In this document: one piece after another, positions 47,415 through 59,280 of the stretch
How positions within the stretch are numbered: position 1 is the first letter of the stretch
Layout: each line of letters begins with the position of its first letter
NCBI RefSeq assembly: GCF_040412425.1
Contig: NC_089767.1
Coordinates: 3,483,448-3,547,447, forward strand
Origin: Macrobrachium rosenbergii
Taxonomy: Eukaryota; Arthropoda; Malacostraca; Decapoda; Palaemonidae
Length of the DNA stretch: 64,000 nucleotides
Direction: 5' to 3'
Translations under genes and position numbers: made by a program
The notes under the pieces: model-generated
Databases searched by the model: none
Seen by the model: the letters and a program-made list of their open reading frames with translations, nothing else
What the model was told of the DNA's origin: nothing

Positions 47415-47889
47415 AAAATTTTCAAGAATGACCTAAAAGATAAAATCACTGACTTAATTACAAATTAGTTACCTTATATATATTTTCTATGCATTCATAT
47501 GGTTAATATAGTTTTTTATTTGTAAAAATGTTCATCTTGCAAAAATTGATATTGTTGACAAGAAAAGAGAATTAGTGAGTTGTACTTTTATAACATTTTT
47601 GATGGTCACTCACCTCCTTTTATAATCTTTTAATTGTCCTGTCCCTGCTTCTGAAAGGTTGATCCTAATCCTTTGTAAAACCTGTTAAATATTTAACCCT
47701 GTTTTGGCAGTTCTACTAATTCTTCAGTTGTTTTGGATTCCAGGTACATATTTTTTCCTTTGCAATCCCCATCTGTTATTTATATGAGCTTTTTTGCAAA
47801 CTTATTTTTTATATTTCTTCAGTCTGCTGAGTAAAGGACGGCAGTCGAAAGGCCTCGCAGCACTCCAGTGTTTCTCTTTCCTTCTTGAA

Positions 47890-47928
47890 ATTTGTCTTTA
47901 TATATATATATACATATATATTTATATA

Positions 47929-47970
<42 letters not shown>

Positions 47971-47978
47971 TGACACCC

Positions 47979-48045
<67 letters not shown>

Positions 48046-48048
48046 TAT

Positions 48049-48111
<63 letters not shown>

Positions 48112-48119
48112 TATATATT

Positions 48120-48202
<83 letters not shown>

Positions 48203-48208
48203 TATGTA
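47890..48208 (+). repeat. (TA)n array after PLE-2
   Basis: About 320 bp of TA with few interruptions, growing directly out of the PLE-2 tail. Confidence 0.97.
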
Positions 48209-48621
48209 TGTTTGTGTGTCTCTCAGATGACAGGAGCGGCGGCTCAATTGATACGTGATCTAAGTTTTCAGGGAAGACGTTTAATTACATTACATTTGTT
48301 CAAAGTCCGAAGTTTCACAACACCCGATGCATTTTCAAGGCTGAAATTAAATATAATACAAATAATCGTATACAATTTTTCACGAATTACATAAAATTTG
48401 CAATTTTGCTACAACCTTAGAAGTAGGTGCCCTGTGCTTTCATGGGCTTGTTGTTCATATATTTGTACAGCTATTAACTCGTTTGTGAAAAATTGTATGC
48501 GATTATTGATGTTTAATTACCGGCTTTAAACCTTGAAAATATATCACTTGATGTGAAACTTGGGCAAATGTAATGTAATTAAATTTATGCCCTAAAATCC
48601 TGGATCACGTATATATGTACA

Positions 48622-48628
48622 TACACAA

Positions 48629-48659
<31 letters not shown>

Positions 48660-48683
48660 GATACATATACATGTGTGTGTGTA
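48622..48683 (+). repeat. CA/TA/TG compound microsatellite
   Basis: Short (CA)n, (TA)n and (TG)n blocks. Confidence 0.93.
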
Positions 48684-48770
48684 TACAAAAAACAGAAGTA
48701 GGCGACGGCCTGTGGCACACATCAGCGCGAAGGTGGACCATGGAAAACGTACTAATCTCAGCATAATTCT

Positions 48771-48820
48771 TTATTTCCAACGTTTCGTAATAAATAACCT
48801 TACTACATCATCAGGGAATC
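48771..48820 (-). ncRNA. Hammerhead ribozyme motif, second type (GUU)
   Basis: On the minus strand: stem I strand TTCC, then CTGATGA. Stem II is GTAGTAA/TTATTAC with loop GGTTAT (one G-T pair). GAA, the palindromic ACGT as stem III, T as cleavage base, and GGAA closing stem I follow. All core positions are present. Its layout is that of CTGATGA-stem-GAAACGTT repeats in Penelope elements. Confidence 0.78.
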
Positions 48821-48994
48821 TGTTAAATAATGAATAAAATTACTTTAAAAATTGCTCTAAAAATCAATAAAATTCATAAAAAGCAGCACAGTTAGAATAT
48901 AAGATAAAAAAAAAAAAAGACTTAAAAGCAAAATCAAAGACCGCTAACCAACCTTATACCAAGAAGGCAGAAGAGAGAATGCATAAATAAAAAG

Positions 48995-49237
48995 TTAACT
49001 CAGGTACAGCTGAGTGGAGGAGGTCTGGGCATTTAACTGGGGAACCAGTTGTTCAATAAATAATGATTCCAGGACAGGCAGTTCGCATGCATTGGTTGTT
49101 TGGCCAGTGATACAGAAATCATTTCTATCAATATATGTTTTACAATTTTTTGAATGGTTTCTTATGCTTGAATGTTCGGGATTGGAGAGCCTACAGCCAG
49201 TCCGAAAAAAACATATATTGATAGAAATGATGTCCAC
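48995..49237 (-). pseudogene. PLE-3 endonuclease C-terminus
   Basis: RTGCRLSNPEHSSIRNHSKN, then NACELPVLESLFIEQLVPQL and N-QTSSTQLYLS. It matches the end of Penelope GIY-YIG proteins (RTGCRLSNPE is also in PLE-1). The N-terminal half, including GIY-YIG itself, is missing. Confidence 0.8.
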
Positions 49238-49274
49238 CTGAAAGACCTGGGTTCGATCCCGACGTGAGTCAGAA

Positions 49275-49278
<4 letters not shown>
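49236..49278 (+). repeat. Family G SINE tail leading into (TA)n
   Basis: Box-B-like GGGTTCGATCCCGACGTG, then AGTCAGAAATTTAT continuing into (TA)n. The same order is seen at 54,045. Confidence 0.5.
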
Positions 49279-49354
<76 letters not shown>

Positions 49355-49370
49355 ATATATATATATAATT
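49277..49370 (+). repeat. (TA)n array
   Basis: Extends from the family G tail; ends in poly-T. Confidence 0.95.
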
Positions 49371-49679
49371 TTTTTTTTTTTACAGCCTTCTCTATAATAT
49401 ATGCCGGATGGAGTAAGCGGGTCATATGTTTCCTAATTATATGAAGCGGTCTTTTCCTAGTATGGCCATGCAAACGTATTCTAAGCCTTCCAAGAACCAG
49501 ACAACTTAAATTAGATAGCGGAAAAAAAACTTCCTGAACACGGCGAAGGCAACATATTTTTGTCTGTTGTCTTGCAATACAACATATTTCATCACTGTAC
49601 AACGAATGGTGGCCACCAACATGTTCAGTTTGTTCAAAAATTCCATTAAATCTCCCCAGCTACTGTCCCGGAAGGAAAA

Positions 49680-49683
49680 GATA

Positions 49684-49750
<67 letters not shown>

Positions 49751-49827
49751 CATTCAGAAGATGAACCCTATTCATATGGAACAAGCCCACCACAGAGGCC
49801 ACTGACTTGAAATTCAAGTTTCCAAAG

Positions 49828-49872
<45 letters not shown>

Positions 49873-49963
49873 CATTCAGAAGATGAACCCTATTCATATG
49901 GAACAAGCCCACCGCAGGGGCCATTGACTTGAAAATCAAGTTTCCAAAGATTTATTATTATTA

Positions 49964-50018
<55 letters not shown>

Positions 50019-50095
50019 CATTCAGAAGATGAACCCTATTCATATGGAACAAGCCCACCACAGGGGCCACTGACTTGAAAATCAAGTTTCCAAAG

Positions 50096-50185
<90 letters not shown>

Positions 50186-50259
50186 TCAGAAGATGAACCC
50201 TATTCATATGGAACAAGCCCACCAATAGAAACCATTGACTTGAAATTCAAGCTTCAAAG

Positions 50260-50311
<52 letters not shown>

Positions 50312-50487
50312 AAGATGAACCCTATTCATATGGAACAAGCCCACCACAGGGGCCACTGACTTGAAAATCAAGTTTCAAAGATTTATTATTATTATTATTA
50401 TTATTATTATCATTCAGAAGATGAACCCTATTCATATGGAACAAGCCCACCGCAGGGGCCATTGACTTGAAATTCAAGTTTCCAAAG

Positions 50488-50529
<42 letters not shown>

Positions 50530-50606
50530 CATTCAGAAGATGAACCCTATTCATATGGAACAAGCCCACCGCAGGGGCTCATTGACTTGAAAATCAAGTT
50601 TCAAAG

Positions 50607-50660
<54 letters not shown>

Positions 50661-50737
50661 CATTCAGAAGATGAACCCTATTCATATGGAACAAGCCCAC
50701 CGCAGGGGCCATTGACTTGAAATTCAAGTTTCCAAAG

Positions 50738-50803
<66 letters not shown>

Positions 50804-50880
50804 CATTCAGAAGATGAACCCAATTCATATGGAACAAGCCCACCACAGGGGCCCATTGACTTGAAATTCAAGTTTCAAAG

Positions 50881-50962
<82 letters not shown>

Positions 50963-51032
50963 AAGATGAACCCTATTCATATGAAAAAAGCCCACCACAG
51001 GGGCCATAGACTTGAAAATCAAGTTTCCAAAG

Positions 51033-51117
<85 letters not shown>

Positions 51118-51541
51118 AAGATGAACCCTATTCCTATGGAACAAGCCCACCGCAGGGGCCTCTGACTTGAAATTCAAGCTTCCAAAGAGTATGGAAGCAT
51201 ATGGTGTTCATTCGAAGCATCTAAGCCAGATCATGTTTACTGGGCGATTTAGACGGCAAGATTCTGTTTCAAAATATTCCACGTGTGATAACTTCAATGA
51301 AGAAACATTAAGCTGTAATATCTGCAGGCCTGTTTCCCCCTCTTCCAGGAAACTTGACTTCCTTTTCCATTTCCTGTCGCCTTCTTTTACTTCTTTGCTT
51401 GAACACCATATTCCTTGGAACCTTGAATTTCAAGTCAGTGGCCTCTTTGGTGGGATTGCTCCTTATGAATAGGGTTCATATGTTCTGAATAATAATAATA
51501 ATAACAACAACGACAATAATAATAATAATAATAATAATAAC

Positions 51542-51578
<37 letters not shown>

Positions 51579-51654
51579 TTCTTTGGAAACTTTGAATTTT
51601 AAGTCTATGGTCCCTGTGGTGGGTTTGTTCCATTTGAATAGGATTCATCTTCTA

Positions 51655-51730
<76 letters not shown>

Positions 51731-51802
51731 TTCTTTGAAACTTTGAATTTTAAGTCTATGACCCCTGTGGTGGGTTTGTTCCATATGAATAGGGTTCATC
51801 TT

Positions 51803-51883
<81 letters not shown>

Positions 51884-51890
51884 CTGGCAC
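49680..51890. repeat. Higher-order (ATT)n array with orientation switch
   Basis: Eleven plus-oriented ~75-bp units (TCAGAAGATGAACCCTATTC, ATGGAACAAGCCCACC, ACTTGAAATTCAAGTTTCC) at 49,745-51,180 alternate with (ATT)n runs of variable length. After a ~240-bp unrelated spacer (51,190-51,425), three units occur in reverse orientation with (AAT)n runs to 51,890. The two halves could fold back. All frames here (poly-Leu, -Ile, -Tyr, -Asn) are microsatellite artefacts. Confidence 0.92.
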
Positions 51891-52327
51891 ACAAAAGTGA
51901 CACCACTGATTTAACTTTCATCTGGAGAAGAAACTTCTACAATGCATATTAGGCTCTCTCACACTCCTGTGTTCTTTTATCTTAATATTTAATTCGCCTA
52001 TATTTGTACCTATTTTAATTTCCCTTTATAAAGCTTCTTTTTTTTATCTTATTCATATCTTAATGTTTATATTCCTTTATTTTTAAATATATTTTTTCTC
52101 TCGCTCTTAGCTCTGACACAAGGCTGGTTCAACCAGTCCAGGATATCAGCTTTCGTAATATTGCCCCTAAATGGCGAGTTGAAAATATATCTTTGCTATA
52201 CTAAGTCAGTGCACATCTCACAAATTTCTCGATTATTTAGCTACACAACATCCAACTATGACATGCACATGTGAATTTGAAACGATTGTATACTTCCATT
52301 CCTTGATACCACCACCACTGCCTGGGA

Positions 52328-52366
<39 letters not shown>

Positions 52367-52746
52367 GGATCTGCCTCTGGAAGGGCCCCTTGCTCGTTCT
52401 ATTTTGCCATCCGATCCGTTTACAGAAAATCCACTGAGATTACATTGAATCCTCATATTTTAAGCTTTTCTCATTTATAAAATTAATTGCATAATGATTC
52501 TTGTTACTTGAACTTATAATATTTGTTCCCGCTCCCTCAGATTTGATCGAGAAATTTTGGTATTTAAAAAATGAGTAATGTTCCAATTCAGTCCAGAAAG
52601 TTTCCAGAAGCTTTCTTGATAAAAAAAAAAATTTACTTCACAAATCCCAATTTTCAACGCACCAAAGAACATCAGGTATATAAAAAACGTCAGTGCTCAG
52701 GAAATCTTACCTTCTAAATAGGAAAACCCTTAAACAAGTAAATAAT
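51891..52746 (+). other. Intron sequence with a (GTA)n run
   Basis: Contains a (GTA)n/(TAG)n run at 52,328-52,365; otherwise nothing recognised. Confidence 0.6.
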
Positions 52747-53192
52747 GCGACGAAGTTTCTTCGGTGCAATCGAGTTTTCTGTACAGCCGCTACTGCGTAT
52801 AATCAAGGCCACCGAAAATAGATCTATCTTTCGGTGGTCTCGGTATAATGCTTTATGGGCAGCGGCCCATGAAACTCTCAGCTGGCCCATCAAACTTCAA
52901 CCACTGCCTGGTGGTGGCCTGTTCTATATTGTTGCCAGAAGCACGATTATGGCTAACTCTAACATTAAATAAAATAAAAACTACTGAGGTTAGAGGGCTG
53001 CAATTTGGTATGGTCGATGATTGGAGGGTGGATGATCAACATACCAATTTGCAGCCCTCTGGCCTCAGTAGTCTTTAAGATCTGAGGGGGGACAGAAAAA
53101 GTGCGGACAAAAAAAAAAAAAAGTGAGGACAGAATAATCTGCGGACGGACAGACAAAGCCGGCACAATAGTTTTCTTTGACAGAAAACTAAA
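52747..53192 (+). mobile_element. Family B foldback repeat, with tail duplication
   Basis: Full copy with a poly-A expanded and partly duplicated GTGCGGACA/GTGAGGACA segment at about 53,098-53,145, making it ~60 bp longer than others. Confidence 0.87.
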
Positions 53193-53537
53193 ATGATGAA
53201 ATACCTAGCTACAAATACCCTTTAAAGTTTATCTCTGTTTCTTTCCGGAGAATTTCACAACTGACTCTTGCATAATCGACCAAGCATCTTTCCCAGACGG
53301 GGTTATCTTCACGAGTTGTTTACCAGCCCACTTATCCTGTCGGGTATATTTATAGCTGTAACTTTCCCAAACCGTGGGGAAGACCAAGAGAACAGAATCT
53401 CCTTCCAAAATTACCACATTCAGCCAGCAGAGATCACTCTCACCACCAAGGCCACAGTTCCACTCACACACACACACACACCAGAACTACAAAATCCTGT
53501 AGAAAGACACAAACTGAACCTTCTCATTAATATAATA

Positions 53538-53765
53538 GAATATAGAAATTAGGCCAGAGGCCAAGCGCTGGGACCTATGAGGTCATTCAGCGCTGAAACG
53601 GAAACGGACAGTAAACAGGTTTGAAAACGGGTCAAAGAGAACATGAACGGAGGTACAGTAAAAGGAATGAAAGGGGTTGCAGCTAGGGGTCTAAGGGAGG
53701 GACACTGCAAGGAACCTTAAGTAATGCCTACAGTGCACCGGCACTGACGGGCAGTAGCCCCCTGC
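53538..53765 (+). mobile_element. Family A repeat, internally deleted
   Basis: Start AATTAGGCCAGAGGCCAAGC and end CACCGGCACTGACGGG; about 70 bp of the centre are missing. Confidence 0.82.
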
Positions 53766-54437
53766 GGCAGCCCTTCTCATCAAAGAGATTCTTTGTCTCC
53801 GGAAAATGAAACCTGAACTTGTCGGCATTATACTGGCTATTCGGCTTGCTCACTGAATAGCATTTCTTATGCTTCATGTGTTTGGCAACTATATTGGTCA
53901 TTGTTAAGTTTCCTTTTCTTTTCTTACTTTTTACCAACAGCAATTTATTGCAACGTGCCTTCCTTAGGCCCCTAGCTGCAATAATCAACAGACAATCAAG
54001 TGTGGAACAGAAATAAATTTCTGACTTACATCAGTTGACAGATCTGAGTTCGATCCTGATGTGAGTCAGAAATTTATATATATATATAATATAAATAAAT
54101 ATATAAATAAATAAATACACACATACACATATATATATATATACTATATATATTATATATACAGTTTATAACCAATGTAGCACGAATGAACGCGTGCTTG
54201 AGAATATCATAAAGTCCACGTAAGGAGGCCATTGAAAAGCAGGCCTTTGATCAAGTACTTTCGTAGTTTATTCTACATTTTCAAGTGAAACGATTTTATG
54301 ACAGTTTATAATGTGTATGCTAGAGGGTGGAAACACCACTGCGTTCCCTACCTTTGCACGTTCTTTTGTGAGGTAAACAGACAGTTAAACAGACTGACAG
54401 AGACAGATAAGTATTGACGTACAATCCTGTCTTTCAG
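53766..54437 (+). other. Intron before POMT2 exon, TA tract
   Basis: Holds the family G tail, a short (TA)n tract (54,075-54,165) and otherwise unrecognised sequence. The pyrimidine-rich acceptor of the exon is at 54,428-54,437. Confidence 0.6.
54040..54078 (+). repeat. Family G SINE tail leading into (TA)n
   Basis: GAGTTCGATCCTGATGTGAG then TCAGAAATTTATATATA, parallel to 49,236-49,278. Confidence 0.5.
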
Positions 54438-54546
54438 ATACTTTCGTCCACCGCCTAAATACGCTAATCTTGCTGGACCCCCCGCTAATGGTGGCGATAG
54501 TGGCTAGTGTCTACTCAACGATCAAATTCCACAACATGAGAGACAG
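54438..54546 (+). CDS. POMT2: POMT2 exon with LLDPP motif
   Basis: The acceptor is CTTTCAG and the donor is GACAG|GTAAGA. It reads DTFVHRLNTLILLDPPLMVA and ends FHNMRD plus AG. The Leu-Leu-Asp-Pro motif after a short amphipathic stretch is a PMT-family hallmark (ILLDPILM in vertebrate POMT2). Entry phase 1 and exit phase 2 match the neighbouring exons. The exon stands about 35 bp upstream of a family-A repeat (54582-54856), so repeats crowd it closely. Confidence 0.93.
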
Positions 54547-54581
54547 GTAAGAAATATGCGACAGGCAAGAATAGAAGACAA

Positions 54582-54854
54582 TGCAGAATTTAGGCCAAAG
54601 GCCAAGCGCTGGGACCTACGAGGTCATTCAGCGCTGAAAGGGATTATTGACAGTAAGGAGGTTTGAAAGGTGTAACAGGAGGAAAACCTCGCAGCTGCTA
54701 ACTGTTAGAGAGGGAAGAAAGAATATGAAAAGAGGCACAGTAAAAGGAATGAAAGAGGTTGCAGCTAGGGGCCGAAGGGACGCTGCAAAGACCCTTAAGT
54801 AATTGACTACAGTGCACCATGTGAGGTGCACTGGCGGCACTACCCCTCTACGGG
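54582..54854 (+). mobile_element. Family A repeat beside POMT2 exon
   Basis: Starts 35 bp after the exon ending at 54546 (GAATTTAGGCCAAAGGCC) and ends TACCCCTCTACGGGG. A family-C SINE follows directly. Confidence 0.88.
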
Positions 54855-55137
54855 GAAGAGCTCCTCGTTGGGAGAGTGGGTTAAGTTCTCAGCTAGCACT
54901 CTGCTGGCCGCGAGTTCGAATCTCCGACCGGCCAATGAAGAATAAGAAGAATTTATTTCTGGTGATAGAAATTCATTTTCGCTATAATGTGGTTCGGATT
55001 CCACAATAAGCTGTAGGTCCCGTTGCCAGGTAAACCAGTTGGTTCTTAGCCACGTAAAATAAATCTAATCCTCCGGGCCAGCCCTAGGAGAGCTGTTAAT
55101 CAGCTCAGCGGTCTGGTTAAACTAAGGTATACTTATT
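54855..55137 (+). mobile_element. Family C tRNA-derived SINE, best copy
   Basis: It begins GAGCTCCTCGTTGGGAGAG. Box A-like GAGTGGGTTAAGTTCTCAG and box B GAGTTCGAATCTCC follow, the RNA polymerase III internal promoter of a tRNA. Then come a shared body (TTATTTCTGGTGATAGAAAT, TAGGTCCCGTTGC, TTGGTTCTTAGCCACG) and the 3' end CTCAGCGGTCTGGTTAAAC. It directly follows a family-A repeat in a POMT2 intron. Confidence 0.85.
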
Positions 55138-55566
55138 TTTCTACGGGGAAGAGATTAGTGGCATTTTAACCTGTTTCTATTAATAAATTATGTCCTTTCA
55201 CTTTTCTTGTTATTTGTTTAACATTGAATTTACTGGTGCAAATTGTATGATAATACTGTCAGAATACGTGCTGCTGATATTCAATTCATTTCTTACTACT
55301 GCATTATCATTAATCTGTTAGTACAACTTTCATGCCATCATCAAGATTTTTACTCTCACTATTATTGCAATTTCTATAACATAATTCTAAGATACCAGTT
55401 AACTGATACATCCTTTTTTTTATTCCAGCGTTAAAAACATTTATGTGACCCCTTTTCCTTTCCATTACTGAAATCATTCCATTAACTTCCCTTTATATTG
55501 TCTAAATGGTTCTCAAATGTTTTGGTACCGTTACCAAACATTTGTCACTCGATGGACGTTCATGGC

Positions 55567-55740
55567 TGATGAAGAGTTAAGGAATTTATTTCTTAGAAAT
55601 TCATTTCTCGCTATAATGTGGTTCGATTCCACAATAAGCTGTAGGTCCCGTTGCTAAGTAACCAATTGGTTCTTAGCCACGGTTAATCCTTCAAATGTTA
55701 ATTCAGTGGTCTGGTAAAACTAAGGTATACTTAACTTTAC
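55567..55740 (+). mobile_element. Family C SINE, partial
   Basis: Body and 3' part only: AATTTATTTCTTAGAAATTC, CTATAATGTGGTTCG, TAGGTCCCGTTGCTAAGTAA, ending CTGGTAAAACTAAGGTATAC. The tRNA-like head and part of the core are missing. Confidence 0.8.
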
Positions 55741-56368
55741 CGTTACCTACCCCGCCAGTGGTGTGACAGGCCACCACCATCACCCCTACCCCATTGCTCT
55801 TCAGTTATGCGAAGTTATAATATAAAGGATAGAAAAATACTGGAGTGCTTAATTTCTTATGCATTTTATATGTAAGACAATAATTTTACTTTTACTCAAG
55901 TCTTAAGAAATAAAGAGTTTAGATTTTAGACATTGTTCCTTTGACAACAAATTAAAATTAAAGGATTGTCCCTTTCATTACAAATGGGAATTAAGGTGCC
56001 TTGTTACCCCATGGGGGTAAATACCCCCAGTTTGAGAACCACTGGACTCTAAGTTATCAAATAAACTGTGTTTTGTAAAATATCAATTAAAGGCGTCTAT
56101 TCAAATCAGTTGTCTATTGACTGATGTTTAAGAAATCTCTGTATCAGTTTCTTATCTACTTATTTGTCCATTTACTCGATAACTGTTCATTCGTGCATTT
56201 CCAAGCCTTTGCTGTTTTCATTTTATCTTTTCATATTCATGTATTTGTTTGCCTGTTTTCTGTTTGATTGATTTTTTGTTCACTCTGTTTATTTCTTTGA
56301 TTTATCAAACGACAACTCAGTCATGCTGAAAATAAAGAGAAAATATATGTATGTATGTACAGTATGTA

Positions 56369-56370
<2 letters not shown>

Positions 56371-56430
<60 letters not shown>

Positions 56431-56640
56431 GTGTGTGTGTAAACATGTAAAAATGTATATATATATTCATATATATACATATGTATGTATACATGAATAT
56501 ATTCCTCTATATATATATACAGTATATATATATTATATATATAATTATATACACATAGGTGTACATACATAATTATACAGTATGTACATATGTATATATA
56601 CATATAATATATATGTATACATACTGTATATTATAATGGT
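56371..56640 (+). repeat. (TA)n-rich compound array
   Basis: Pure (TA)n at 56,371-56,428, then TG- and AT-rich tract to 56,640. Confidence 0.94.
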
Positions 56641-57499
56641 ATGTCTTATGATATGTGTGTATTCTATAAAAGTAATATTTTTCTGTATTTTTTATATGTT
56701 ATTTTCTATATTTCTCGTGTGTTGTGAAATATAACGAGGTGGTTTTGTAGTATGTATGTTTTTGTGCAATGCTTATATATTTTTTCTTTTGTGTTTGTCA
56801 TATATGGACTCATAACTGTAATAGTGTTTATGGGAGTTGCTATTTGTTAAGTCTTACCAAGGGTTGGCTGGTTGTGTGATAAGATAAGATGTGTCTTCCT
56901 GTACGCTTGTTTGTTCAAGTGGACAGGATGTGGAGAGAGATCCTAGAAGCCACTTATGTTATCAGTTAAAAGGGAGATGGGTTGGCAGGTTTGATATCCA
57001 CGGCCAGTTCAGAGGCCTGTGTGTTTGCACAAGTGTTTAAACAGGAAGTCGTCAATCATTCATATAAGAGGCAGGCCTATGTAATTCTCTGAACCAGGGA
57101 ATAATTTCCCTGTCTTTTTTCCCCTCTTCCAGGGAAGAATCTGTTTTTCCCTTTCTTTCCCCAGGGAAGAAATGCAGTTTATGCCTGTTCCTTCTAGGGT
57201 AACCACTTTCTACAGATGCCTAACTGGCAACCCAGGTTTAACCTTATAGGAGATATTGGTAAAATAAAGTTAGTTCAGACAGAGACCTGGTAAAAATAGG
57301 GTGGTTTCTCTCTCTCTCTCTCCCATCTCCTTTTCATATAGAAGAGTGTAAAATTGTGGTCACTCTCCCAAATGTATAAGTTTTGTGAACTGTTAATAAT
57401 ATTTAATGCTCCCTTGGTAGAATTTGATATATGAGAGAATATATTGTAATAGGCCTGAGGTAAAGGTGTTTTTACTGAGGAAAAAGGAGTTGTGTAATG

Positions 57500-58445
57500 G
57501 TGTGCAGAGACTTGTATAAGATAAAGTGGTTTTTACTTATTTTTCACCATGGTAAAAAGGTGAATGTGATCTTTCTAAGAAGGTGAATATGATCTTTTTT
57601 TAAAAAAAGGTGAATATGATCTTTTTAAAAGGTGGATATAATCTTTAAACAGATTTTGCCTTAGTGAAATTATTGTTGATAAACCTTTTGTGCATTTTTA
57701 CATGTTCTTGTCTTTACATTTCTTTTATGTGTTCTTGTGTTTATAATTTCACAGTGTTACACAAAATTTTGTGTTGGTGATTTAACATTGATTTAGTTAG
57801 CACTTTATATGTGTTGATACTCTAACACTGAATACTTGTGTTGATTTGATTTCTTAAGATTTCTTTTTCAAATTTGGAGTAAATCTTAATAGCTTGAATT
57901 CTGCTTAGTTAACATAAATTATTGATAAATATAAAGTTTTGTGAATCAATCTTGTTTAAGAATTAACTAAATCTTACATCGTTTTCAAGTAATAGTAAAT
58001 ATTTTTGAGACTGTGAACTCTAATTATAACTTTTGAACTTAGAAATAAATTTTTGTATTTAAAGTTTTAGAAGCACAGTGTTTCATTTTGACCACCAGTG
58101 AATATGGTTATTTATGCATGCACAAGGTGATAAACATGTTCTGTTCTCCTTCGTGTTTTCTGAAGTGAATTAGGACCAGGGGAAACAATCATCGTTGTTT
58201 GATGGAGTGATGCCCTTTCCCCTCTAGTATATTTATTGCTTAACAGTTATTACCTCACTCATAACTTGATAAACTCAGATTGATTTTTTCAAGTGATAAG
58301 CAAGTTTTAAGGGATCACTGTTACCTTTAGAGTGTTCAGTCGTTATATTATTGTTATGAGGTTTCAGGTATCTGGCTGAAGTGAGGTAAATTTTTGGATT
58401 TAGTAGTTGTGTAATAACCAGGTACTTGATCACTTCGTGACAATA
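57500..58445 (+). repeat. Long dispersed repeat, copy 2
   Basis: Partner of 26,943-27,800. It ends TAATAACCAGGTACTTGATC and GTGACA before AT-rich sequence. It may start further left, since 56,725-57,500 continues without another landmark (TGTTGTGAAATATAACGAGG). Confidence 0.7.
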
Positions 58446-58540
58446 TATATAGATATATATTATATTTATATATAGACACCGTTTGATCAGGAAAATAACA
58501 CCTTTTACTTTGTTTGGTTCTGTGTGACAGAGCCCAAATA

Positions 58541-58541
58541 A

Positions 58542-58619
<78 letters not shown>
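58541..58619 (+). repeat. (AAT)n microsatellite
   Basis: About 26 AAT units after AGAGCCCAAATAAAATAAT. Confidence 0.97.
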
Positions 58620-58621
<2 letters not shown>

Positions 58622-58762
58622 AAGAGACCCTTTTTTATACATATTTCATTCAAATTCATGGCTCATCAACAGTTTTCTCTTTTCCTAATAATTCCTTTCT
58701 CTGTTGGGGAGGAGGAGAGGTCATACCATAACCGTCCTACATTAAGGGGGGAGGGAGAAAGT

Positions 58763-59038
58763 TAAGTATACCTTAGTTTTACCAAACCACTGAGCTGATT
58801 AACAGCTCTCCTAGGGCTGGCCCGAAGGATTAGACTTATTTTATGTGGCTAAGAACCGATTGGTTACTTAGCAACGGGGCCTACAGCTTATTGTGGAATT
58901 CGAACCACATTATAGCGAGAAATGAATTTCTATCACCAGAAATAAATTCCTCTAACTCTTCATCAGCCGGCCGGGGAATTGAACTCTGGCCCATTGAGTG
59001 ACAGTCTGAAGCTCAACCGACTCAGCCAACGAAGAGTC
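58763..59038 (-). mobile_element. Family C SINE copy
   Basis: Minus-oriented full copy from the 3' tail (GTTAAGTATACCTTAG) to the tRNA-like head ending CCAACGAAGAG. The box B region is altered (AATTGAACTCTGGC). Confidence 0.85.
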
Positions 59039-59280
59039 TGGGGGAGGCCATATCATAACTGTCCTGCATTAATTTTGCCAAAATAATATATTTTGACCTA
59101 ATCCTATTATGAAATGGTAATAATTAATATAATGTCTATTTTACTCCAAAAATATTACATCACTTTTTCTCTAGTTATTTTTTTTGTTTACAGGACCTTG
59201 TTCAACATAATATTGTGTACAGAAGTCAGGTACTGATTTCTTTTATTGCTTTGCGATCTTTGTTTACATATTCAAATTTC

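Larger units (their letters stand above)
46015..47900 (+). mobile_element. Penelope-like element PLE-2
   Basis: A plus-strand RT region (46,020-46,740), linker (46,860-47,080), GIY-YIG region (47,139-47,414) and a 3' tail ending CAGCACTCCAGTGTTTCTC and CTTTATATATA (47,828-47,900) that runs into (TA)n. The 5' part is missing. The same tail sequence is found inverted at 63,105-63,178. Confidence 0.85.
48771..49237 (-). mobile_element. Penelope-like element PLE-3, 3' end
   Basis: On the minus strand a GIY-YIG C-terminal piece (49,237-48,995) is followed by an AT-rich 3' region and a hammerhead motif at 48,820-48,771. That is the same order as in PLE-1, but the sequence is different, so it is a separate family. 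Confidence 0.78.

Noticed and set aside
47826..47862. Hammerhead in the PLE-2 tail
   Set aside because: GTCGAAAGGCCTC fits the 3' half, but the CTGANGA box is CTGAGTA and the stems are weak.
47885..48247. Frames of Ile-Tyr repeats around 48 kb and similar ones at 9.8, 15.8, 24.6, 30.9, 56.4 and 63.0 kb
   Set aside because: (TA)n translation, present on both strands alike.
49680..51180. Repeat-spacer pattern resembling CRISPR
   Set aside because: The 'spacers' are all (ATT)n and the units are dispersed-repeat copies.
49506..51892. Long frames of poly-Asn, poly-Leu, poly-Ile and poly-Tyr
   Set aside because: Translations of (ATT)n runs in all frames; no codon bias or domain.
54866..54935. 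Possible tRNA gene (box A and box B present)
   Set aside because: The head of a multi-copy SINE; stems do not fold as a proper cloverleaf and the body continues into shared SINE sequence.
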